Below, one piece after another: positions 41,702-48,004 of a stretch of 48,004 nt of DNA. Every line of letters begins with the position of its first letter. The first letter of the stretch is position 1. This DNA is from JAFTYR01 sp964571375. GTDB lineage: Bacteria > Pseudomonadota > Gammaproteobacteria > Burkholderiales > Burkholderiaceae_F. The translations under genes were made by a program, and so were the position numbers. The stretch is taken from positions 1-48,004 of the forward strand of contig CAZNBL010000006.1 in NCBI GenBank assembly GCA_964571375.1. Reading direction: 5' to 3'. The notes under the pieces were generated by a model. That model saw only the letters and a program-made list of their open reading frames with translations. It searched no databases and had not been told where the DNA came from.

Positions 41702-43168
41702 ATGAAACTGACCCTTTTTGTAGGCTTGTATCTCCTTTGCACCGTGGCTTTGGGCCTGTACGCTGCAACGAGAGTCAAGAACACAACCGACTACGCATTG
41801 GCCGGACGCTCTTTACCGCTTGTTATGGTGGTGACAGCGACGTTTGCCACGTGGTTCGGAAGCGAAACCGTGCTCGGTTTGCCCGGACAGTTCATCAAGA
41901 ACGGTCTCGAGGGTGTTGTAGAAGAACCTTTCGGCTCTTCTTTAGCGCTGATCTTGGTAGGTGCATTTTTTGCGCGAAAACTCTACAAGATGAGCCTGCT
42001 TACCGTCGGTGACTTCTATCACCGCCGATACGGCGTTTCTATCGAACTGCTGTGCTCGATTTTTGTCGTTCTGTCTTATCTCGGATGGGTTGCTGCACAG
42101 GTGGCCGCACTCGGTCTGGTGATCAATCTTCTGACAGAAGGCTTTATCAGTGTCAGCGTTGCTATGGTTATCGGCACGCTTGTTGTTTTGATATATACGG
42201 TATTCGGCGGTATGTGGTCGGTAGCTCTGACCGACTTCTTCCAGATGATCATTATTGCAATCGGTCTGATCATCGTAGCCTTCTTTGCAAGCGATATGGC
42301 CGGCGGTCCCGTACGCGTTGCCGAATATGCCGCAGAGCAGGACCTCTACCGATTCTTCCCCGAAGGCGGCGTCAAAAACTGGCTGTTCTGGATTTCTGCT
42401 GCGATCACCATGATGATCGGCTCGATTCCTCAGCAGGACGTATTCCAGCGCGTAATGTCTGCTAAAACGGCAAGAAGCGCCTGTGCCGGTCCGATCATCG
42501 GCGGCGCGGTTTACCTGATGTTCGCTTCCGTTCCGATGTTTATCGTGATTGCCGCCACACTTGCCGTGCCGGATATGGCCGCAAAGTTCATGGCATCCGA
42601 TCCTCAGGAAATTTTGCCGACTTTCATTAAAGAATATATGCCGCTTTGGTTGCGCATCATTTTCTTCGGTGCCGTACTCTCTGCGGTGATGTCGACAGCC
42701 TCCGCAACCATGCTGGCTCCGACAACAACTTTTGTTGAAAACGTACTGCGTAACTTCATGCCGCTGACCGATAAGCGCGAACTTCGTGCAATGCGTTTGT
42801 CGCTTGTAGTATTTGCTCTCGGCGTTCTTACCTATGCTCTGCTTATGGAAGGCACACCGATTTATGAGCTCGCTGCAATGGCCTATCAGTTCCCGGTTAT
42901 CGGTTGCTTCTGGCCGCTGACACTCGGTCTCTATTGGAAGCGTTCCACAACCCTTGGTTGTTGGTGCTCTATTACAGTGGGTACGGGCGTATGGTGCGTA
43001 CTTACCTTTACAGCCCTCGGCACCGAATTCCCCGCACTGCTGGGCGGATTCCTGGCTGCCGGTATCGGTCAGGTACTCGGCTCTCTTCTCCCCTTGGAAT
43101 GCAATCGACGTTGTGTTGACACATGGGAAAGAGATAAAGAAAAATACATGTACAAAGAAGTTCAATAA
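41702..43168 (+). CDS. Sodium:solute symporter family (SSF) transporter
   Basis: This is a 488-residue inner-membrane symporter with about 13 hydrophobic segments. SSF hallmarks are the N-terminal VKNTTDYALAGRSLPLVMVVTATFATWFGSETVLGLPG, YTVFGGMWSVALTDFFQMIII, the GSIPQQDVFQRVMSAKTARSA stretch and the AVMSTASATMLAPTTTFVENV region. Relatives import proline, acetate, pantothenate or other solutes with Na+; the substrate is unclear here. Its own promoter suggests expression separate from glmU, though only 17 bases separate it from that gene. Confidence 0.92.
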   Translation: MKLTLFVGLYLLCTVALGLYAATRVKNTTDYALAGRSLPLVMVVTATFATWFGSETVLGLPGQFIKNGLEGVVEEPFGSSLALILVGAFFARKLYKMSLLTVGDFYHRRYGVSIELLCSIFVVLSYLGWVAAQVAALGLVINLLTEGFISVSVAMVIGTLVVLIYTVFGGMWSVALTDFFQMIIIAIGLIIVAFFASDMAGGPVRVAEYAAEQDLYRFFPEGGVKNWLFWISAAITMMIGSIPQQDVFQRVMSAKTARSACAGPIIGGAVYLMFASVPMFIVIAATLAVPDMAAKFMASDPQEILPTFIKEYMPLWLRIIFFGAVLSAVMSTASATMLAPTTTFVENVLRNFMPLTDKRELRAMRLSLVVFALGVLTYALLMEGTPIYELAAMAYQFPVIGCFWPLTLGLYWKRSTTLGCWCSITVGTGVWCVLTFTALGTEFPALLGGFLAAGIGQVLGSLLPLECNRRCVDTWERDKEKYMYKEVQ

Positions 43169-43185
43169 ATCCTTTCGGAGAGTTT

Positions 43186-44538
43186 ATGAATATTGTTATC
43201 CTCGCTGCAGGCAAGGGAAAGCGTATGCATTCCAGCCTGCCTAAAGTTCTGCAGCCCGTAGGCGGCCAGCCGATGCTCGGTCGCGTTATCCAAACCGCTA
43301 AGTCTCTCGGCGAGGGTAACAATATTATTGTGGTGATCGGTCACGGTTCCGATCAGGTTCGCAATGCAATCCCCGAAGTCGGTTTCAGATACGTCGAACA
43401 GACTGAACAGAAGGGTACAGGCCACGCAGTTATGCAGGCTCTGCCGCTTCTGCGCCGTGACGAGCCGACTCTGGTGCTCTACGGAGATTCTCCGCTGATC
43501 CGTACCAAGACCTTGGAAGAACTGATGTATGCAGCAGGCGACGGTTTCGGTCTTCTGTCGATGGTATTGGACAATCCGAGCGGCTACGGTCGTCTGGTTC
43601 GCTGGAACGAACAGGTGGTCGGTATCGTCGAACAGAAGGATGCCTCCATCGAACAGCGCGCTATCAAGGAAGTCAATACAGGCTTTGTCGTTCTGCCGAC
43701 CCGTTATCTCGAAGGCTGGCTTGCCGGTCTGCACTGCAATAATGCACAGGGCGAGTACTACCTGACCGATTTGGTCGGTATGGCTGTTTCCGACGGTCTG
43801 ATTATTCAAACAGTCGAAGCTATGGATTGCACGGAAGTTGCCGGTGCCAACGACAAAGTTCAGCTTGCCGAACTCGAACGCGCTCTGCAGCGCCGTCAGG
43901 CCAATGAACTCATGGTTGCCGGTGCTCGTCTGGCCGATCCTTCCCGCATCGATATCCGCGGTTCCGTTACCTGCGGCGAAGACGTATTTATCGATGTCGG
44001 CTGTGTATTCGAAGGTGAAGTAAAGATCGGTAAGAATGTCTCAGTCGGCCCGTACTGCGTATTGAAGAATGTGACGATCGGCGACGGTGTAGCCATCGAT
44101 GCATACTCCCACCTGGTTGATGCCAAGGTCGGCAGCGACACTAAGATCGGTCCGTTCGCACGTCTGCGTCCGGGTGCCGAACTGAGTGATTCCGTTCATG
44201 TCGGCAACTTCGTTGAGATCAAGAAGAGTACCGTCGGCCGCGGCAGCAAGATTAATCATCTTTCCTATATCGGTGACTGCGAAATGGGCTCCGGCGTAAA
44301 TATCGGTGCCGGTACCATCACCTGCAACTATGACGGCGTCAATAAGTTCAAGACCGTTATCGAAGATGACTGCTTCATCGGCAGCGACTCTCAGTTCGTT
44401 GCTCCGGTAACCGTTAAGAAGGGTGCTACGGTAGGCGCCGGTTCTACAATTACAAAGACTGTGCCGGAAGGCGTGCTCGCACTGAGCCGCGGCCGTCAGA
44501 TTGTGATCGAAGGCTGGAAGCGTCCGACCAAGAAATAA
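43186..44538 (+). CDS. glmU: Bifunctional GlcN-1-P acetyltransferase / GlcNAc-1-P uridyltransferase
   Basis: GlmU makes UDP-GlcNAc for peptidoglycan and LPS. The 450-residue protein has the uridyltransferase motif LAAGKGKRMHSSLPKVL at 5-21 and QKGTGHAVMQALPLL. The C-terminal left-handed beta-helix hexapeptide repeats include VSVGPYCVLKNVTIGDGVAI, and the acetyltransferase part has NFVEIKKS and NIGAGTITCNYDG. A TCGGAGAG ribosome-binding site precedes the ATG. glmS follows after 25 bases. Confidence 0.97.
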   Translation: MNIVILAAGKGKRMHSSLPKVLQPVGGQPMLGRVIQTAKSLGEGNNIIVVIGHGSDQVRNAIPEVGFRYVEQTEQKGTGHAVMQALPLLRRDEPTLVLYGDSPLIRTKTLEELMYAAGDGFGLLSMVLDNPSGYGRLVRWNEQVVGIVEQKDASIEQRAIKEVNTGFVVLPTRYLEGWLAGLHCNNAQGEYYLTDLVGMAVSDGLIIQTVEAMDCTEVAGANDKVQLAELERALQRRQANELMVAGARLADPSRIDIRGSVTCGEDVFIDVGCVFEGEVKIGKNVSVGPYCVLKNVTIGDGVAIDAYSHLVDAKVGSDTKIGPFARLRPGAELSDSVHVGNFVEIKKSTVGRGSKINHLSYIGDCEMGSGVNIGAGTITCNYDGVNKFKTVIEDDCFIGSDSQFVAPVTVKKGATVGAGSTITKTVPEGVLALSRGRQIVIEGWKRPTKK

Positions 44539-44563
44539 TTCAAAAAGAGAAGAGTAAAAGTTT

Positions 44564-46390
44564 ATGTGTGGCATTGTTGCGGCTAGCAGCCATAGAAACA
44601 TTGTTCCGGTATTGATCGAAGGTCTGCGCCGACTCGAATACCGCGGTTATGACTCCTGCGGTGTCGCTGTCGTCAAGGACGGCCGTCTGCAGAGAACCCG
44701 TTCGGTTTCCCGAGTCAAAGAACTCGGCGAGAGAGTTGAAGAAGAGGGTCTGACCGGTCTTTACGGTATTGCTCATACACGTTGGGCAACTCACGGCGCT
44801 CCCGAAATCTGCAATACACATCCGCATTTTTCGCATGACGAGATCGCAGTCGTTCACAACGGCATCATCGAAAACTTCGAAGAGCTGCGTACCGAACTCA
44901 AGGCCAAGGGCTATGAGTTTCTCAGCCAGACCGATACCGAAGTGGTTGTGCATCTGGTTCACAGCCTCTATGAAGGCGATCTGTTCGAAGCCGTGAAGAA
45001 GGCAGTGCTTCGTTTAAGAGGCGCTTATGCGATTGCTCTGACAAGCCGCAGCGAACCGGGCCGCATCGTTGCTTCCCGTCTTGCCGCTCCGCTGGTAGCC
45101 GGTTACGGCGACGGCGAAAACTTTGTCGCTTCCGATCCCCTGGCTCTTGCCGGCGAGACCGACCGGTTCAGCTATCTTGAAGACGGCGATGTGGTCTGCA
45201 TGGATCCGGATCACCTCGAAATCTGGGAAAGAAAGGGCGGCGAATATCAGAAGGTCGAGCGCAACATTGTTCGCGTTAACGAATACACCTCTGAAATCAC
45301 ACTCGGTAAGTACCAGCATTACATGCAGAAGGAAATCTTCGAGCAGCCGCGCGCAATTGCCGATACGCTCGAAGGCGTCCACAGCATTTCCGCTTCTATC
45401 TTCGGTCACGAAGCTCCGGCTATGTTCGAAGAACTCGACCGCGTGCTTATTCTTGCCTGCGGTACCAGCTACTATGCCGGTATGGTTGCCAAGTACTGGA
45501 TCGAAAGCTTCGCCAAGGTTTCCTGCGACGTAGAAATCGCCAGCGAATACCGTTATCGCGAATCCGTACCGAATCCGAAGACGATGGTTATCGTCGTATC
45601 TCAGTCCGGTGAAACTGCAGATACGCTGGCTGCACTGCGTCATGCCAAGCAGCTCGGCATGGATATGAGCATCTCGGTCTGTAACGTTGCTACCAGCGCA
45701 ATGGTCAAGGAAACCCGCGCTCACTACATCACACGAGCCGGTGTGGAAATCGGTGTGGCTTCCACCAAGGCATTCACCACGCAGCTTGCAGCGCTTTACC
45801 TGATGGCTCTGGCTATCGGTAAGACCAAGGGCCGCCTGGCTGCCGGTAAGGAAGAAGAGGCTCTTCGTCAGATGCGCCACCTTCCGGAAGCAATGCTGAC
45901 AGTCCTTTCTCAGGAAGAAGAGATCAAGGCCTGGGCTCAGATCTTTGCTTCCAAGCAGAACGCACTCTTCCTCGGCCGCGGTACACACTATCCGATCGCC
46001 CTCGAAGGCGCTCTGAAGCTCAAGGAGATCAGCTACATCCACGCAGAAGGCTATCCGGCCGGCGAACTCAAGCACGGTCCGCTTGCGCTTGTCGACAGCT
46101 CCATGCCGGTGGTTACCGTTGCTCCGAACGATGAACTTATCGAAAAGCTCAAGAGCAATATGCAGGAAGTCCGTGCCCGTAAGGGTGAGCTCTTCGTATT
46201 TGCCGACGCAGACGCACATATTGAGCCGAGCGAAGGCGTACACGTTCTGCGTATGCCGGAAAACTACGGCGACCTTTCTCCGGTTCTGCACGTTGTACCG
46301 CTGCAACTGCTTGCATATCACACAGCTCTGGCCAGAGGTACCGACGTGGATAAGCCGCGTAACCTCGCTAAGAGTGTGACTGTGGAATAA
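44564..46390 (+). CDS. glmS: Glutamine-fructose-6-phosphate aminotransferase
   Basis: GlmS makes glucosamine 6-phosphate from fructose 6-phosphate and glutamine, the entry step to amino sugars. The 608-residue protein has the catalytic N-terminal Cys2 (MCGIVAASSHR), HTRWATHG of the glutaminase domain, and two SIS domains with ILACGTSYYAGMVAKYW and VSQSGETADTLAALR. The C-terminus AYHTALARGTDVDKPRNLAKSVTVE is conserved. It forms an operon with glmU. No glmS ribozyme-like leader is evident in the 25-base gap. Confidence 0.98.
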   Translation: MCGIVAASSHRNIVPVLIEGLRRLEYRGYDSCGVAVVKDGRLQRTRSVSRVKELGERVEEEGLTGLYGIAHTRWATHGAPEICNTHPHFSHDEIAVVHNGIIENFEELRTELKAKGYEFLSQTDTEVVVHLVHSLYEGDLFEAVKKAVLRLRGAYAIALTSRSEPGRIVASRLAAPLVAGYGDGENFVASDPLALAGETDRFSYLEDGDVVCMDPDHLEIWERKGGEYQKVERNIVRVNEYTSEITLGKYQHYMQKEIFEQPRAIADTLEGVHSISASIFGHEAPAMFEELDRVLILACGTSYYAGMVAKYWIESFAKVSCDVEIASEYRYRESVPNPKTMVIVVSQSGETADTLAALRHAKQLGMDMSISVCNVATSAMVKETRAHYITRAGVEIGVASTKAFTTQLAALYLMALAIGKTKGRLAAGKEEEALRQMRHLPEAMLTVLSQEEEIKAWAQIFASKQNALFLGRGTHYPIALEGALKLKEISYIHAEGYPAGELKHGPLALVDSSMPVVTVAPNDELIEKLKSNMQEVRARKGELFVFADADAHIEPSEGVHVLRMPENYGDLSPVLHVVPLQLLAYHTALARGTDVDKPRNLAKSVTVE

Positions 46391-46407
46391 GGTCGAAAAG
46401 ACAGCGG

Positions 46408-46423
46408 GCCGCCTGACGGCGGC
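46408..46423 (+). other. Short GC hairpin after glmS
   Basis: GCCGCC (46408-46413) pairs perfectly with GGCGGC (46418-46423) around TGAC, 18 bases past the glmS stop. No U-tract follows. It may protect the message end or assist the next terminator. Confidence 0.55.
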
Positions 46424-46434
46424 ATCGCATAAGA

Positions 46435-46468
46435 GAAAAGGCGTGAAAGATAACTTTCACGCCTTTTC
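46435..46468. terminator. Bidirectional terminator, glmS / second MarC gene
   Basis: GAAAAGGCGTGAAAG (46435-46449) pairs perfectly with CTTTCACGCCTTTTC (46454-46468) around ATAA. A/T runs on both sides let it serve the convergent glmS and MarC genes. Confidence 0.92.
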
Positions 46469-46487
46469 TTATTAACTCTGTCAGCGG

Positions 46488-47135
46488 TTACGAACCGGAA
46501 ATAAAGGTTCTGACACCGGAACCCATAAACTGTACGCCGATACAGATCAGCAGGAAGCCCATAAGCTTGGTGAGTACCTGAGTGCCGGAAGGACCGAGCT
46601 TCATAGAAATGTAGTCGGAGAAGCGCAACACAATCCAGGTACAGAAAGCGGTAAGCAGGATTGCAACGCCTGTCATAAAGAAGGCGGCGAGCATATCGGT
46701 CATGTCGGGAAGTTCGGCAATTTCAGAAGCAATACCGATAACCACAGCGATGGTACCCGGACCGCTGATACCGGGCATGGCAAGCGGGAAGAACGAATAG
46801 TCGTCTTTGTCACGACGCACGACAGGTGCGCCTTGCTGGTCCCGCTGACCGAACAGCATCTGATAGCCGATTAAGGCCACCACAAAACCGCCCGAGATAC
46901 GAAGCGCCCCGTAGGAAATACCGAAGAACACTAAAAGAAGGTTACCTGCAATCAGGCTCACCAACATGATGGCGGCGGCGTAGTAACAGGCCCAATTTGC
47001 CTGTTTCCTGCGCACGAGCGGAGACATCCCTTGTGTCAGGCTGACAAACAGCGGGATTTTTGACAGCGGATTCGTGATCACGATCAGACTGATGAAGCCG
47101 CCGAATAAGTACTGCAGATGCAGGAAATCAAACAT
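46488..47135 (-). CDS. MarC family membrane protein (second copy)
   Basis: This is a 215-residue inner-membrane protein with about six hydrophobic segments. MarC features are SLIVITNPLSKIPLFVSLTQGMS, a central PLAMPGISGPGTIAVVIGIASE and C-terminal GVQFMGSG. It differs strongly from the copy at 20615-21265, so the two are old paralogues rather than a recent duplication. It diverges from the AcrA-like gene across 179 bp that hold a TetR-type palindrome. The transport function is unproven for the family. Confidence 0.88.
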   Translation of the reverse strand: MFDFLHLQYLFGGFISLIVITNPLSKIPLFVSLTQGMSPLVRRKQANWACYYAAAIMLVSLIAGNLLLVFFGISYGALRISGGFVVALIGYQMLFGQRDQQGAPVVRRDKDDYSFFPLAMPGISGPGTIAVVIGIASEIAELPDMTDMLAAFFMTGVAILLTAFCTWIVLRFSDYISMKLGPSGTQVLTKLMGFLLICIGVQFMGSGVRTFISGS

Positions 47136-47223
47136 GTTGAGAAAACCTTATGTAATTTTGAGCATCATAATGCGCAAAACATTCGGTTATACCTAGGGGA
47201 AACGAGAATAAACATACCCGCAT

Positions 47224-47241
47224 TGAATGAACGTTCATTCA
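47224..47241. promoter_or_regulatory. 18-bp perfect palindrome, probable TetR/AcrR-family operator
   Basis: TGAATGAACGTTCATTCA is fully self-complementary. Such GAATGAAC-GTTCATTC dyads are typical binding sites of TetR-family repressors of efflux operons. A TAAAAT (47250-47255) lies just downstream and could be the -10 of the acrA promoter, so the dyad would overlap the -35. No regulator gene is adjacent inside the window. Confidence 0.8.
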
Positions 47242-47265
47242 GAAATGGGTAAAATGCGCGCGTAG

Positions 47266-47301
47266 ACGCCACTACTGTGAACGGAGGGCGTTTTGTTTTT
47301 T
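47266..47301 (+). other. Terminator-like hairpin in the leader of the efflux adaptor gene
   Basis: ACGCC (47266-47270) can pair with GGCGT (47287-47291), followed by TTTGTTTTTT. It sits between the palindrome/promoter region and the adaptor ATG, so it would fall inside the 5' leader. The stem is only 5 bp with a 16-base loop, so this is tentative. Confidence 0.4.
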
Positions 47302-47314
47302 ATAGGTATAAGAA

Positions 47315-48004
47315 ATGCAGCTTGCACGTAAAAGTATTATTGCGCTTTGCGCTGTATCCGCCGCTCTGATGGTCGGTTGCGGTGACAAGGAGCAGAAGAA
47401 GGCCGCAGCCCCGGCTGCCGCAGCACTGCCGCGCGTATCTGTCGTTGATGTAACATCGAGCGACACAACAATGATTTCCGTTCTGCAGGGCAGAACTACT
47501 CCTTATCTGGTAGCCGAGGTTCGTCCTCAGGTTACCGGCATCCTCCATAAGCGTCTTTTCACCGAAGGCGGAGAAGTTAAAGAGGGTGAAGTTCTCTATA
47601 AGATCGATCCGGCAACTTACGAAGCTGCTTTGGACAGCGCCAAAGCTAACTTGGCCAATGCCCGCTCCGTTTACGCTCAGACATCTCTGACTGCCAAGCG
47701 TTATGCCGCTCTGGTTAAGACAAACGCTATCAGCAAGCAGCAGAATGACGACGCTCAGGCCGCCAAGAACCAGGCTGCCGCCAATGTTCAGGCTGCCAAG
47801 GCTGCTGTACGCAATGCCGAAATTAATCTCGGTTACACAGAAATCAAGTCTCCGATTTCCGGCACGATCGGCCGTTCCTTTGTAACTCCGGGTGCACTGC
47901 TGACTGCCAACCAGGCAAGCCATATTGCAGTCGTTCAGACACTTGATCCGATTTACGTCGACGTCAATCAGCCGAGCACCGACTACATGCGCCTGAAGAA
48001 GGAA
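47315..48004 (+). CDS. RND efflux periplasmic adaptor (AcrA/MexA family), partial
   Basis: The first 230 codons of a membrane-fusion protein run off the right edge. A lipoprotein signal ends in LMVGC with the lipidated Cys22. The lipoyl/hairpin region follows: PYLVAEVRPQVTGILHKRLFTEGGEVKEGEVLYKIDPATYEAALDSAKANLANA, then the alpha hairpin and YTEIKSPISGTIGRSFVTPGALL. This is the AcrA signature, so an RND pump gene (AcrB type) is expected next. An AGG 11 bases before the ATG is a weak ribosome-binding site; an in-frame stop at 47309-47311 rules out an upstream start. Confidence 0.95.
   Translation, partial: MQLARKSIIALCAVSAALMVGCGDKEQKKAAAPAAAALPRVSVVDVTSSDTTMISVLQGRTTPYLVAEVRPQVTGILHKRLFTEGGEVKEGEVLYKIDPATYEAALDSAKANLANARSVYAQTSLTAKRYAALVKTNAISKQQNDDAQAAKNQAAANVQAAKAAVRNAEINLGYTEIKSPISGTIGRSFVTPGALLTANQASHIAVVQTLDPIYVDVNQPSTDYMRLKKE

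Noticed and set aside
40480..43165. Long minus-strand frames opposite the Tim44-like and symporter genes
   Set aside because: His/Cys/Arg-rich shadow translations with no start context; the plus-strand proteins are clear.
44539..44563. glmS ribozyme/riboswitch
   Set aside because: The 25-base gap is too short, and this class is a Firmicutes-type element.
47293..47331. Twelve-codon TTG-started leader peptide before the efflux adaptor
   Set aside because: Short spacing to GGAGGG and a rare start codon make it weak; noted only as part of the leader finding.

Overview
The window is a dense, roughly 50% GC chromosomal segment carrying about 48 protein genes and two tRNAs. It has no insertion sequence, prophage or CRISPR array. 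Gene content and order point to a betaproteobacterium of the Burkholderiales, and protein style plus rearranged order suggest the Sutterellaceae (Sutterella/Parasutterella type). The supporting blocks are TPR-lolB-ispE-tRNAGln-prs-rplY-pth-ychF, mnmE/mnmG-rsmG-parAB-atpIBEFHAGDC, hemE-priA and DUF971-ubiE-Tim44-like. The taxon is an inference, since no rRNA is present.

Layout. 1-8.3 kb (minus strand): outer-membrane lipoprotein insertion (lolB), isoprenoid precursor synthesis (ispE), PRPP synthesis (prs) and translation genes (rplY, pth, ychF). A DEAD-box RNA helicase and a TudS/DUF523 protein are inserted in this series. 8.5-14.5 kb: an M20 peptidase, a peroxiredoxin (ahpC, plus strand) and a general amino-acid ABC importer (aapJQM) with a DUF1857 gene where the ATPase would be expected. 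14.5-15.0 kb is a non-coding divergence. 15-21.3 kb (plus): a CNNM/CorC membrane protein, mnmE, mnmG, rsmG and a MarC protein, with a small membrane protein on the opposite strand just before mnmE. 21.3-24.8 kb (minus): a four-gene MCE (Mla/Pqi-like) lipid-transport operon. 25-26.6 kb (plus): parA-parB. 26.7-33.7 kb: the complete F1Fo ATP synthase operon behind a clear sigma70 promoter. 33.8-39 kb: a universal stress protein, hemE, priA, a U32 (TrhP-like) enzyme and tRNAArg(CCG, minus). 39.2-41.4 kb: DUF971, ubiE, Tim44-like. 41.7-46.4 kb: a sodium:solute symporter, glmU and glmS (UDP-GlcNAc synthesis). 46.5-48 kb: a second MarC gene and the start of an AcrA-type efflux adaptor, diverging around an 18-bp palindrome.

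How it fits together. Two near-perfect parS sites (one inside mnmE, one between mnmE and mnmG) lie 7-8 kb before parA-parB, so the segment behaves like an origin-proximal chromosome-partitioning region. No convincing oriC was found. The hemE-priA gap carries two copies of a 13-mer containing a DnaA-box-like 9-mer, which deserves a look. No obviously novel multi-gene system was recognised. The most interesting signals are the parS placement, the missing AapP, the hybrid lipid transporter, the hemE-priA repeats and the operator/leader ahead of the efflux genes.
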